This document shows, in pieces, positions 21,435 to 33,893 of a stretch of 64,000 nt of DNA. Origin of the DNA: Mesocentrotus franciscanus. Its lineage: Eukaryota; Echinodermata; Echinoidea; Camarodonta; Strongylocentrotidae. The position numbers were made by a program, and so were the translations under genes. The stretch spans positions 28,882,348-28,946,347 of the forward strand of contig CP137680.1 in the NCBI GenBank assembly GCA_037976565.1, in the 5' to 3' direction. Position 1 is the stretch's first letter. Each line of letters starts with the position of its first letter. Under the pieces are notes generated by a model. It did no database searches. It had not been told where the DNA came from and was given only the letters and a program-made list of their open reading frames with translations.

Positions 21435-24400
21435 CTGGAGTAAGAGAATATAAAACCGACAGATAGATAAGTGGAAGGAGAGAGAGAGTTATATATATAG
21501 AGAGAAAGAGAGTCAAAGAAAGAGGAGAGATACAGAGAGTTGGGAGAAATGGCACAGACAGAAGGTTAGGTTTGTCATTTTATGACATTTGTAAGGACGG
21601 TTGCCCACATTCAAGTAAGGGAATAACATTCACTTTGAAATAAACCACGATCAAAACTATTTTCGAATAAAATCAACTCAAGGGCAGTTTCAATACCCTA
21701 TAGTGAATGTCCTATAGAAATCATGTTCGGATTACGTAATAACGTCACTGTCATGTTCTCACGATTCAATAGGTGACGCACAAGGCTATGCAAATTGCCT
21801 TAAGTTGATTTTCCGAAAGTAGTTGCGATCGTGTTATAAATATAATTCTTAGGGAATATGGCTTCAGAAATTATTCATGTCGCATTCGTCGTTCACCTAT
21901 TTCTTTTTAATGAAACTCTTAATTTGCTGTATTTCAGACATACCAATTAAGTATAAGCAAAACATAATGATTAGCCTTTTCAACACACCGTTTTCAAAAG
22001 CATCTGTTCATTCTCAACATTAATTATTTCCCTGATATACTTTCGTGATTATTGCACACACTTCATTATTTGGCTCAAACTTTATACATTTTGAAATAAA
22101 AATAAAAATAAAAGAGATGTCCAATTGAAGAAGAAGAGGTAATTTAGCTAATTTAGACTCATAGAAAGAAAAATGCAATGTCGAAGAACTTACATTAGAA
22201 GGATAATGCATGATTGAGTTGATATCGTACGGGATGGCTTTAAGTAACGACTGGTCGTAGAGTGATGGATTGTTTACGACGCCGAACGACTGCTTGAGAT
22301 TAACTTTCATGTCAATGTTCTCCCAATGGATGTTGATATATTGATCACGATCAGGAGTTTGATGCTGATGTCGCATACCGACAGCGTGCCCGAGCTCGTG
22401 AACCATCGTATACGTCTGCAACGACAAGGACATCGGTCATGTTTTTGATATTGTTTTTGTTTCTCTCGTTTCAATTCAATCGTCAGAGTCAATATTATTA
22501 ATTTAAAGGGTCCTTTTTAAAATAAATTTGCAAAACATGTAGCACTATTAGCATTATGCCATAGCAATAACTCGTATGAAATCATACAGTAATAAATTAT
22601 GCTCCTGGTATATTGGTATATAGAATTCATGGGTGATGGATTTACTCATCACGAAAGATATCAATATATAAACCTAAAACATCAAATAAAATGTTTGAAA
22701 ATCGTGTCAAATAATTGATTCCAATCATTGTATTTTTTTAATTGCATAAGATTTTCATCGACATGGTTATTAGTCTCTTCAAGTTATTTGGGGTGGAACG
22801 AACTAGTAGAAAAAGAGGGAAACATAATGATTTTTAAGGCTAATAATTCCACAAAAAGCAAATCAGAGAGTATGTGACGTGAATGAAGTTACAAATAATA
22901 ACTGATATCTTACCCAATGAGGACAAGCTGAGATGAGATGGCGCCCTTTCACCCTCCGTCCTATGAATGACGTACACACTTTTCGTTTCTCTACATACAG
23001 TCTGTCAGAATGGCCGAGCTGTTTAGCTAGTAGAGGTTTGAAGGGCACAAAACGGACGCATGTACCTTGCTCCCAGGACACCATGCCTTCGTAAATATGA
23101 TTCTTTTCTTTTTCTGATGAGAAAAAACAAACATGTTTCAATAAAAATTATGCAAAAACATGGAAAGCCATATCAGCATTCCTAATGGCCCTGCAGTTAT
23201 GATTACTCCCCCCAAATTGCCACGTGCCTTTGTACACCCGTGTGGAGTGTGGTGAATGTGGATTAATATCTTACCAAAGGACATCTTACCTGTATAAGTA
23301 TTTGTCATCTCAAACGGAATGATCCCATACGGCCAGAAATGTTGAGGTTCGACCGCTTTCCTCTTTGCTCGAGATTGAACCCGTTTACTGTGAAGGGACG
23401 CCGGTTTTGATGCGGTGAAGTCAGTTTCATCCTGAAAGTACCAAAACAAAACAAAATGAGCGGATTAAATCAATGTCCACCTTCCTCTTTTTACAATTGA
23501 CTATTTTCGTAATGTAATCAAATATAATGCAACACTTTTGGTTAAGTACCTCGTTACAAATTATTTCATTCACCTGTCACGAATAATTGTATTTCAATTG
23601 TCAGAATGCAAATTTCATATATTACGTGTTGTTAGGTAGGGCGAGCCATAACGTTTGTCTTACCTAGCGACAATTAATGTATGCACTTTGCATTCTGCCT
23701 ATTGAAATACATTATTCGCAAAAGGTGAATTTAATACTTTGGAAAGAGGCATTTAACAAAGACTTACGCATTAAATTTGCGAATCCCAATTTGGCTTTCG
23801 ACCAAACCGCAACACAACTCAAGCAATATTGAAATGCGTAGATACTATATCCCAAGCCATTGATCACCACTTACATACTATAGCAATATTCCTGGACTTT
23901 TCCAAGGCTTTTGATACAATAAACCATAATATTCTCTTACATAAATTGTCGCACTATGGTGTTCGAGGAAAGCCTTGGAATGGTTCAGGAATTATTTAAC
24001 AAACAGAAAACAATTTGTAGAAATAAATAATCAAAGGTCATCGCTACAATCCATTAGTTGTGGTGTTCCACAGGAAGCATCCTAGGTCCCTTATTGTTTA
24101 TCATATACATAAATGACTTTCATAAGTCTTCAGATGTATTATCTTTCACTTTATTTGCAGACGATTCAAACTTATTTTATTCTCACTCTAATCCAACTAA
24201 CCTTCTTCCAACAATAAACACAGAACTTAAACGTGTAGTAGAATGGGTTAAAGCTAACAAGTTATCGTTAAACGTTCTGAAGACTAACTTCATGTTGTTT
24301 AGTAACACCTTGCAAAATTTACCTGGAAATATCTTTCTGGAAGACACGCCCCTTGTTAGGGTAACATCAACCAGATTCTTAGGGCTCACGATCGACGATA

Positions 24401-27400
24401 AATTGAAATGGAACATACACATTCAAAATATATCCAAAATTGTCTCCCGAAATACTGGAATCATGAATAAACTTAAATATTTTTTCCCAAAGTCTACACT
24501 ATTCACATTATACTTTTCACTAATTTTACCCTACCTTAATTATGGAATAATGGCGTGGGGTAATGCTAGCAAATACCTTACTGATAAAATTTTTACCTTA
24601 CAAAGAAAAGCATAAGAATTATACATAATGCTCCTACTCGTTCACATACTGATCCTTTGTTTTATGAGTCAAAAATTTTGAAATTTTCAGACTTATTTCT
24701 TTTTCAAACAGGACAGTTCATGTATAAATTGAATAAAAACGAACTGCCACACACATTCATTAACATGTTCACAAAAACAGCGCCATTCATAATTACCCAA
24801 CCAGGCAATCCAACCGTTTCCACCTTCCCCGTACCCGCACTCTTTTCGCACATAAAACAATTTCTTTCTACGGTCCGAAATACTGGAACTCACTTAGCAA
24901 CGATATAATTAATTCTTTAAGCTTAAACTGCTTCAAAATCAAGTTGAAAAAAATTCTCGAAACATATAAAGAAAATTCAAATTGAGCGATCGGGACCCAA
25001 CTCTCTTTCTCTCTTTCTTTCTTTCTCTCTCTCTCTCTCCCTTTCTCTCTACCTCTCCGTCTTTCTTTCTCTCTCTTTCTCTTTCTTTCTTTCTGTCTCT
25101 CTCTTTCTTCCTTTCTCTCTCTCTCTTTCTCTTTTTTAATTACTTTTATCTTTCTCTTTTCTTCCCACACAGACGCGCCAGCTTTCTCCTCTCACCCTTC
25201 TTCCATCTTCATTTTCTTTTCTGCATCTCCATATACCATTGGCACCATATCACCTCTCACACTTAGATATTTTTTCCTTACGATATTTGTCTTAATTTCA
25301 TTTTCTATCTTTAAAGAGATCTATTCTACTCACTATTTGAGGGATCCACGCTAAACAAGCCCTGCTTCTTAGTGGACCTCTCCATTTCCTCAATTTTAGT
25401 ATACAAAAAATAATAGATAAAAATAAAACAACTTTAAGAATCATAATATTTACTTTCCATGTTAACTCAGTATTTTTTTAATAATCCAAATTATGAATAA
25501 TGTTTTAGTCATTGATTAGTATTTTCGTCACGCTTGATTTGATTCTTGTGCATTGCTTACTGTATATTGATTTGTATATTCATGTTGTATACTACACAAT
25601 TATAGTTTACTGCATATTGAATTGTATTGTGTTTGCAATGATGCTAGAAAAAATGGAAATGAAATAAACTAAACTGAAAAACTGAAACTAAATTTGATTA
25701 TATAATTAATTATTCAATGTTTCTTGTATGGATCAAGCCGACATCCCACTGGACCGTCATCCCTGACAACAACTCCCAAATATAAATATTCACTGCCCAA
25801 GGTCGATTCTTGCCAACTACGCCTCGCAAAACTGCACTGTACCTGTATTAAAAGGGGGGTAATTAACTTAGGCGGTAGTTATCATATGGGTAGTTGTCCG
25901 ACGTGGTTGTCCGTGGGTACATTTTCCTGGATGCAGTTGTCCTCTGGATAGCTGTCTGGGGTAGGATCGTTTCTATAATACATGCAAAACCTTTATGAGC
26001 AGAGTGTATCAAACGTGCCTGTGTTTTCAATGAGTAACTATATTCACTTTTTATTTATTCAATAAACATTCATTTTCTTCTTAAAATCGAAATGAACATA
26101 TCATGGAATACATATTTATGTAGGAAGGAGGCGAAATTCCTTTATCTAATACGCTTTCACACCATTGGGTGTGTAGTAATTGTACATAGAACATGTAACA
26201 ACACTTAAAGGGACAGGGTCGTCAGTTTTCATGTGCAGAAGGTCATAATTCGCTGACACCAGACTTGGTGGAAGTACCATTGGTGCTGATGTTTGCACAT
26301 AGCAAACCCGCAGACCCATCAATAATACCCCCCTGTCTCTCGGAGAGTCTTCGGATGAGGGAAATGTAAGATAATGACTTTACCATATGTGGGAATGGTG
26401 GAAACTGCAGAGCATTAAATGCATGTTGGTCATAAGACTGAAGGCTTATCCTGGTGGTTGATAACACCTGTTATTGGGTAAACACTTGAGTGGTGTCGAA
26501 TTCCCCATGATAGCCCACTACTATACGTTGTTAACCATTACACAATTTCCTATGAGATGTGACCGGGGTATTCTTCTTCAGATTTGTTCAGCAGTGTAAA
26601 AGTTGTGACACTTCTTGGAAATATCTTTCTCTAACCGAATTCCTACCATTAACCCTGCAGCAGACGAAATAAAACAAATATTGTGTATAAGTATGTTTAA
26701 CCAGGCACCTTTAAGAAAAGCAACTGCAACTGTTCTAGGTAAGAATGCGAACTGTCAGCTTCCCAACTGTACACTACGTAGAGTGAATCTACCGCACTAT
26801 CCTCCATAGGTGTGGACTACAAGATACGAATTGACAGATTGTGATTACCATGACTTCTATTTTTAGGGGTAGATCATTGAGCCCCTAACCACTTGTTCCC
26901 AACAGCTCAAAATACCAACTGCGTGCAATGTATGATGAACACTGACAGGGCTATATCCACCTTGTATCAGAACAAACTTGTCCACTCAATAGTTCATGGG
27001 GTATTTCCCAGGCGACCACCCCCCCCGTTATCATCCAACGATTGTTCATGTGACATTTACTATGATTTTTGTTTTGCCAAAGGTATAGGGTAGGGTTATG
27101 GTTATGATTGCAAATGAGGTTTAGGTTGGGTTCAGGTTGCAGTAAGAAATTTGGTTAGTCAGGTGAAGTGTAGAAAACTGAGCGAGGAGCAATTGTCGAT
27201 TGTGCTTTTAGTTCTCGTGGAAACGTTGCTGGGCTACATAATAGTTTATTAACGCAAACGCCCTAGCGGGCAGGTGGGGGTGTCCAACTTTATTACACGT
27301 GTCTAAAAACTTGGGATAAATATACCTTATCACTTTCTTTACACACAAAACCACCTTTATCCCTGTTTAATCGGGGTTGTGAACTTAATATATACCATCA

Positions 27401-29600
27401 CAACCATAGGCATGCACACAGCTCAGGCGTCCCTGGTTACGCCCTGGATACGCCTCTGTATCTCTGGCATTTCGACAGTCATTCTTCTGAAAAATTGTAA
27501 ACCCCGACTGGATTAGTACTCGTGCTTGGACGTCATAAATTTGTGCGCAGGCATGGTGCAAAGCTCTAAACGCGAGTACTATTTTTGTTTTGTTTGTTCT
27601 GTGGCGATCATTTTATATGACATTCTCATGACCTCGCGTTCTCTTTTTCCCCTCGTGAAACTAATTAAAAACTTCCCCCAATCAAAGTATGGACGTTTCA
27701 CCCCGGTCAGAATTTGTTTGAGTTCTAAGCACTGAGTCACTTCTCTGTTAGCACACCCTATCATTTTCATGCATAAATTAACTTTCCATGTCTTTTGTCT
27801 TCTATTACACACTACGTATATCCGTTTTTATTCCATTTCACGACTTTTCACCTGTTTTGAAAAGTATTTTATCAAATTCCATGTCGTTCTGTTATTTGAT
27901 TTGGACTTCCGCCTGATTTCAGACCATGTGATCTGAATTTTAGCATTGAGTTTAAAGAGAAAGACCAGTTCTGGTCATGCGATTGCATTGTGAAAGAAAC
28001 GTGGAATCGATCAGAAAAGGTTGATCATCTAGCATATAAGTATTGGTGTGTACTGCAAGGTTCTGGAATCATCAAACTTATAAGAAATTTGGCCCAGTCT
28101 TGGCAAAGTTACAAGCACTGTACACATAAAGATGTATATGGGACTACGCGACCACGTGCGCGATATCTATTTGGTCCCGATATATAGATATAATAATTTA
28201 CCAAATATACCAATTAGTAGGCGGTTTCCCGACTTTCCCGGCAAAATTTGTATCATCACGTATTAGTCAAAACATATTCTTTCACATGATTGGAAATGAG
28301 ACCTTCCATTTCATTTTTTTTGAGAGAGGGGCGTTTCCAAAACTGGTCTTTACCTTTAATGGTTGTCTCTTTACCTCCAGCTATAGTACTTTGGAATTAT
28401 GTTCCTCGTGTTCTTGTTAACATGAAATGTCAACTTGTGCAAAGCGTATACTAAATCCAGTAATCATAGCAATGATATAATTAATGAACGTGTGGTAGAG
28501 GGTTTTGGGGGGAGGGAAGTTTTTTTTTTTGGGGGGGGGATTTTAGGGGGAGAGAGAGTTTTGAGGGGGAGTGGGAGTTTTGAGGTATTTTATGTTTATA
28601 TTGTTTTCATCCTGTCATTATTTTGTCATAACGTAAACGTATGAGCTTGTTTTTGTATTATCTATAAAATGTAATTTTGTTTTCTATGAATTTGCTGAAT
28701 GGAAGCACAATAAATAATATTCAAAACAAAAAAGGTGTAAGACATGGATATATAGAAAACATTTGCATATAATTTGGTGCGTAAAGTATACTATGGATAA
28801 TTTGAAATGAAAAAAAAACATGTGATTAAACGAGAAGGAGAGTAATTGTGTGGCAGAAACAATAATGATAGGAAAAAAAATGAAAATGCCATGTAAATTA
28901 CTGCGCAATGGAGAGAAGAAAAGCTATACATGTGCTCAAAATTCGCTTAACACATTGAGTCCTTCCTGTTTGATGTAATTTAGCTTGTTAAGTCTTTTTG
29001 CTTAAGTGACGGAAATTAAACTGAACAGGTCTAACTACTGCTGATTATAAGGTTTAGTGTTGAAATGAGTTTGTTTCCTGGTATTGTGGTATTATATTCC
29101 CCGCCTTTCTGTGGACCGAGGATATCATTCACATTATGTTGTTTTGTTAGAAAGCAAGAGGGATATGATGAATAACATTTTAAAAATAGGTACAGAAAAG
29201 GATAGCATAAAATATCAGACTCAGACTCGCATCTACGGTAATAAAATGGTAAACAAATTGTAAGCAATTTCTTGTGGTCCTATCACACACTTACATAATC
29301 TTTTACATAATAAGTATTTCAGACATTGTTAAGTTGACTTGGGTAATCATTTTAGATGGAAATTGCGTTCAGAATGTCATAATAAATAATAAAATACTTA
29401 AGATGCACAGGCAGATAACTGTAAAGAGTTTATCGGTACAACGACGAGTTATAAACACCTCAACATTTCGTAGATGTATATAACTTTGTCAACAAGCCAA
29501 AGTTTATTTTATTTCCTTTTAGTATGTATAATTGGAGAGCAAGCGATGGAGAAACGGGAAAGAGTTGGAGGGAGAGAGATATGGTGTGTGTGTGTGTGTG

Positions 29601-29635
<35 letters not shown>

Positions 29636-32600
29636 TGAGGGGGTAGGGAGAAGGGGAAGGGGATGGGTGAAGCATTATCTGGCAGGAGGACGCATTTTGC
29701 ATATATTAATTTGTCAAATAAATCCATTTTATTTAAAAACGCAAAATCGAGATCGGAGATCAGGTAGAGAAAGAGAGAGAGAGAGGGGAGGGGGAGAGAA
29801 AGAGAGAGGGGGGAGAGAACGAGAGAGAAAAAGGGGCCGGGCGTCGAAAAGATAGGGACACGGATTAATAATAACGTGAAAATAGAATGATAGAGGAAGT
29901 GGGTGGAAAAAACAGAATGCGTGTGATCAGGGTTGATACAATAATAAGAAGGACCGGCTGGTAGGGGCTTTGTTATAAAGATGGGGTTGATAACACCGGA
30001 TATATTCATTACTCAAAATTCAGTCACGGGGAGAAGGGGGGGGGGGGTTCCCATGATGGATGGCCGAAGCATACACGAGGGAACCCATGACCAACATATC
30101 ACCACCTCCCCTCTTGGTGTCTCGGAGGGAAATTGAGCGAACATTCATGTTTTTCTTTTTCCCATTCTGAGCGAGACATGGTACTACCGTACTAGTATGA
30201 AGTTTCGACAGGAACATCCACTTACCCAAAATAATGTAGCTGTTCTATTTATAGAACATCAAATTTGCGCGAGTGGCAGAGAGGGAGAGAGAGAGGGAGT
30301 GAGAGAGAGAAATGGGATGACAGACATGACATGCAGGTATTAATATACACAGTGGCCTAGAATTTTTTTTTGGGGGCAGGGGAAGAGGGGAGAGGGGGGC
30401 GTTTATCTCTTGAATTTAATGGGATGCAAGCAGATGTAAACAATTTATATCAATGATTCATCTCAAACTCTATTAAAAAAATTCGCTTTTATCAATTAGG
30501 CACACCAAAAATTCTGTCATAACATTTAATATTCCATTATATTTTTATTCACAATATGAAGGGCATCAGCTGCTGTTAATTTCAATCGAATCCGGGTGTT
30601 ATTAATAGAAACCGTCTATTAAATAGAAACACAAATTATTGACACCAATCCATTAATTTGAAAAAAAAGAGAATAGTTCTTATTTTAGATTAAATCAGTT
30701 GCATACTTCCCGCACAACAGCACAGTGGGCTCTATCATGCTATTCTAGTTCTGTCACTTGAATATTAAAAAGTGCAGGCAGCCCCAGAGTCTAGCCCATG
30801 TTAATCACGGAATTGGTTACAGGATTATGGCGTGATGTTCCGCGTGTGGTATTATTGAATGTTGACTTTCATTTTTTCTATGAGCGGAAATGTTAGATTT
30901 GCGCATCTGGGGAATTAGTTTACTTAAAGGAGCTTAGTAGTGGAAGCTTCGTACTGGATATTTGCCAGTAGACTGAAACGTGAACTGCAAGTAGCATGTA
31001 CAGGGGGAATTCGCAGGTACGCACATGCAAAGAAGGGAATGCGTTACTTTTTTCAAGTTTTTTTTCTCAAGTTTCTGCCTTAAGTTAAAGGTAAATACTC
31101 CTGAACTTTACGTGAGATATTCTGGTCGCGTATAGATATAAGGGAAATTCACACTCTTGATCCTGGCATCAAGTTTGTTTTAATAAACATAATAATGAGG
31201 AATGAATGGGAATTTGCCAGTATGAATTGGCATTAGGCCTAGGCCTATATTAATTTATAGGGCATCCTTCCATCATTTTGTTTTCACAAATTTATTTTTA
31301 CAAATCAATAATCTTGATGATGAGAGAATTGGATTATTCAAAAGGGAGGTTTGTTTGATTACTAAGTATATTCCAAATGGCTTATGTAAATATGAGAGTA
31401 TGGAAAATTAATTTCTTTCGAGAGAAACGAAAATCCCGCACATTTTAAAAATATAATTATCATGAACCTCTACAAAATACAGGTCTTTGGTTATAATTCT
31501 TGCAGTTCATAGTAAACATTTCAGTCAAAATATTCTTAAATTTTAAAAAGTTGTGATCTTCAAGGCGATAGCAGCGTGTAAAATGGTCATAACATATTAT
31601 ATTTACATGTGATGCTTGTGCTATTTGTATACGACCGGAATCATTAATATAAAGATGGGTTGATTGTGACGTAACTAGTTTGATTGGCAAGGTAACGAAC
31701 TGCTCATTACCTGTATTGTCCTCCCCCCAATTAATATACTACAACAGGTGCATATTTGCCCCCATGTCGGTGTGTGGTGTGTCCTACTTTGAGGTGTAGC
31801 GTGATAACTATTCACTGTGAAAAATGTCATGTCGTAGGGAGGGGGGCTCGTTGGCTCGAAGGGAATCATACATCTCTGTCGGTGTGGTAATAAAAATATT
31901 CCGCTTTTATATAGCGCTTTATTACAATGTCTCTAAGCGCTTTACAGATATACTATATTACCCCGGGCATTGGATTCAGTGCTTGCCCCCGCTGGACAAG
32001 GGCGAGAGGGGGAGGGGGCCGCGGAGTATGTTCCCTGATTGGAAGGTGAGTGAGCGGTAGAGAGAGAGGGGGAGAGTGTGTTGGAGAGAAGGAGGTAGAG
32101 AGGAAGGGAGGGAGGGAGGGGTGAAAGGAAGGGGGACAGAAAGACTAAAAGACAGGAAAAATAAATTAAAGAAAAGACAACAACGCAACAACAAAAAAGG
32201 ATAAAATAATTGGTCTCTATTATACCAAAGATATACCAGCACATTCAGTATTGATATATTCCGCTCTTGACAAAGGATGAAGATGAAGTACCTAAGTTAG
32301 ACCAGCAATGCCCCCTTACACCACTACGATCACAACCTTTTAGCGTAATTATGTATCAGAATTAACTAAAATCTAGGTCTGGCACTTTTGGCCCGTGAAG
32401 TCAACTATAATTCGAAAGCATAAAATAGCGCACCAGCTTCTATATGTACATCGACTGCTAGTGTGAAATTTATCATATAATTTTAACTGAATTTCATGTT
32501 GTATGTATTTAGTAAAGAATAAATTGATGAAGCCCAAAATTAACCTGCAACTAATGTCGAGCAAGGTGTGAATTTTTAGAAAATGATGCTTCCTATTTCT

Positions 32601-33893
32601 CTGAGTATGTACAGAGTTTTCAAATTTCGCTAAGCAAACGGGCGTTATTTCATTTATGTTTTCTTATCATTTATTATCTTTTTTCTATTATTAGTATTTT
32701 TTTTTTTGGGAGGAGGGGTAAATAGTAAGCCTACGTTCACTATTACTGTGTCTGCGAGAATGGTAACATTCCCCCTACTCTCATCTACCACTCGGAGTTG
32801 GAATGAATATAGCCTCTTTTTTGTTTTTTTGTTTTGTTTTTTGTTTTTTTATTAAGGAAGAGTATACTTTGTGTCATCTCAATGTCATTACAAATGGAAA
32901 TGGTAATACAAGCAAATGGAAATTATAGCTGATGGTGTTCTCTCGTTACGTATATCAGTTACAGACCCGTATCAATTTCGTATTCTACAAAGACTTCCGA
33001 TTGAATCAATGATTCCCGTATTAATACGAAATTCGAGGACAGAGATAGTTCTTCTCTAGAGAAATGTTGTTCAAGAACATGTAACCGGATATGTGGCTTC
33101 ACAAACATTCGCAGAATCAGGAATGTAGAATTAAACCAGTGGGAATCACAGTGAGTGAGGTGAACAAGAATAAATTACTTTACGCCCCCCCCCCCGCTAA
33201 AAAATGCCCCTTCCCCCCTCCCTGTATTTCTCCATCTCCTCTTTATTATATTGGACTATTATCGAGAGAAAAGTGGACTTCTCGTAAATCTGAGAAAAAA
33301 AACTTTGTGAGCTTTCTTCCTCATGTCAGTATGAACGGATTTTATAGGGAAATGTCCCATGGGAAGAATAATTGCTCTTCAATGCCCTCAGATTCAGAAT
33401 AATACAACGAAACGTTTGAAAACTTGGTCCAAAATATATGATGCCATGTGTATGTTTAGTGCATACACCAATTTCTAAGCGCAGTGCAAGTACTTTCGAC
33501 AGGATTGAGCCATATCTTCTGATTTTATTGATCCAAATTCCTTAAAGTATATATACTAATTTTATTTACTACATAATCAACCCCTCCCCAATTGCTTCCC
33601 AGCAATTTCTTTCACGATGTTATCGCATGACCAGAACTCAACTTTTTCTTTAATCCTGTTTGCTAACTTACCTGTTCGTCGGGAAAGGCTTCAAAGTGCG
33701 TGATGAGAAACTCTAGCTGGTGTTTATCCAAGCGTTTGGTTGCATTCCCCGCGTAGAGTAGGGGAATTCCCGATTCTTTGGTATTGACCACGCCCTCGTT
33801 AAAGGAGTCGCGCGGAATCGGTGAAGGGCGACCAGCGCTCTGCTGGACCAAGTACATACATGCTACTCCAAGTATCAACCAAGCTAGATCCAT
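21120..33893 (-). CDS. Secreted astacin-family zinc metalloprotease with EGF-like domain (gene span, 5 exons)
   Basis: Joining 33893-33672, 23431-23290, 23113-22914, 22415-22194 and 21434-21120 gives 366 aa with good splice sites and continuous frame. A hydrophobic signal peptide (about 1-21) is followed by a propeptide ending in RAKR (95-98), a furin-type site. The catalytic domain shows HELGHAVGMRH (zinc ligands H194, H198, H204, base E195) and a Met-turn SIMHYP (M257, Y259). Cysteines for the two usual astacin disulfides are present. Six cysteines after YKC (307, 313, 324, 327, 329, 338) fit one EGF-like domain; no CUB domain follows. Astacins of this layout process matrix, hatching envelopes or growth-factor regulators; the substrate here is unknown. 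The Glu that normally follows the third zinc His is Gln. The gene is convergent with Cdx. Confidence 0.92.
21643..21836. mobile_element. MITE with about 36 bp inverted repeats in astacin intron 4
   Basis: The left end CACGATCAAAACTATTTTCG from 21646 and the right end reversed (CACGATCGCAACTACTTTCG, ending at 21833) pair over about 36 bases with a few mismatches, then ATCAACT continues in both. The flanks share ATA, consistent with a short target duplication. A partial second copy starts near 35514. Confidence 0.75.
22194..22415 (-). CDS. Astacin exon 4 (zinc-binding and Met-turn exon)
   Basis: 222 bases, phase 0 on both sides, acceptor CTTGTCGTTGCAG and donor AAT/GTAAGT. It encodes TYTMVHELGHAVGMRH through to the Met-turn SIMHYPSN. 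Confidence 0.94.
22914..23113 (-). CDS. Astacin exon 3
   Basis: 200 bases, acceptor TTTTTTCTCATCAG and donor TGG/GTAAGA. It includes GTCVRFVP, a conserved astacin segment whose Cys pairs with the later YKC, and a second pair of cysteines. The phase joins exactly to exons 2 and 4. Confidence 0.9.
23290..23431 (-). CDS. Astacin exon 2 (propeptide cleavage site and mature N-terminus)
   Basis: 142 bases, acceptor TACTTTCAG and donor CAG/GTAAGA. RAKR is followed by KAVEPQHFWPYGIIPFEM; the W...G.IP(F/Y) pattern is the start of astacin catalytic domains. Confidence 0.9.
24058..24908 (+). pseudogene. LINE reverse transcriptase C-terminal part, frameshifted
   Basis: An open frame of about 185 codons carries the palm motif FADD, the thumb-like stretch VEWVKANKLSLNVLKTNFMLF and the region RFLGLTIDDKL typical of LINE reverse transcriptases. 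It stops near 24615 and resumes in another frame to 24908. It is not functional. Confidence 0.8.
25003..25135. repeat. CT/CTTT microsatellite
   Basis: Mixed CT and CTTT repeats in the 3' part of the decayed LINE. The open frames on both strands here are translations of this repeat. Confidence 0.9.
27952..28359. mobile_element. TTAA-flanked MITE (member 3)
   Basis: TTAA at 27952-27955 and 28356-28359 bracket paired ends: the left end AGAGAAAGACCAGTTCTGG and the right end reversed AGGTAAAGACCAGTTTTGG. The interior from about 27970 to 28155 matches 46090-46275 in the same orientation over about 190 bases with few differences. Confidence 0.8.
29583..29836. repeat. GT microsatellite and GA-rich tracts
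   Basis: A GT run spans about 29583-29636; GA-rich runs lie at about 29766-29836, with a further GA run near 30280-30310. The open frames on both strands here are low complexity. Confidence 0.92.
31895..32010. repeat. SINE-like repeat with paired AGCGCTTTA words
   Basis: TATAGCGCTTTATTAC and CTAAGCGCTTTACAGATATA occur close together. Similar 'atatagcgc' and 'gcgttacaatgtaa' stretches recur near 50915-50970 and 55050, pointing to a dispersed family. Confidence 0.4.
33542..33653. mobile_element. Partial TTAA MITE (member 6), right end clear
   Basis: The right end reversed reads TTAAAGAAAAAGTTGAGTTC then TGGTCATGCGA, the same as member 4 at 46071. A TTAAAG at 33542 could be a truncated left end. 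The element stops 18 bases from the splice donor of astacin exon 1. Confidence 0.55.
33672..33893 (-). CDS. Astacin exon 1 (signal peptide and propeptide)
   Basis: 222 bases from ATG to CAG/GTAAGT encode 74 residues. MDLAWLILGVACMYLVQQSA is a classic signal peptide. A longer frame upstream has another in-frame ATG but no signal sequence there, so the MDLAW start is preferred. Confidence 0.85.

Larger units (their letters stand above)
23772..25696 (+). mobile_element. Decayed CR1/jockey-like LINE (reverse transcriptase remnant and 3' UTR)
   Basis: The plus strand encodes, across several frames, pieces of a non-LTR retrotransposon reverse transcriptase: FGFRPNRNT, IFLDFSKAFDTINH, CGVPQ then GSILGPLLFIIYINDF, and the catalytic FADDSNLF. 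Frame breaks occur after YGVRGK, at the GVPQ/GS junction and near 24615, so it is a dead copy. The 5' part including the endonuclease is missing. A CT-rich stretch (25003-25135) lies in its 3' UTR and the end carries the ACTAAACTGAAA-type tail. An 8-base TAAATTTG flanks both ends but is too short to be sure of. Confidence 0.85.
23432..33671 (-). other. Astacin intron 1 (10.2 kb)
   Basis: No nested gene was recognised. It contains a broken LINE (about 23772-25696), a TTAA MITE (27952-28359), GT and GA microsatellites (29.5-29.9 and 30.3 kb), a minisatellite-like trace near 25860-25960 similar to the foldback at 53.5 kb, a repeat near 31895-32010 with paired AGCGCTTTA words, and the right end of another MITE 18 bases from the exon 1 donor. 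Confidence 0.75.

Noticed and set aside
24058..24615. Functional reverse transcriptase gene
   Set aside because: The upstream part of the domain is in other frames, with a break at the GVPQ/GS motif and another after 24615, so it is a dead LINE.
29509..30009. 166-codon minus-strand open frame
   Set aside because: Much of it is GT and GA simple repeat, and there are no recognisable motifs or splice partners.
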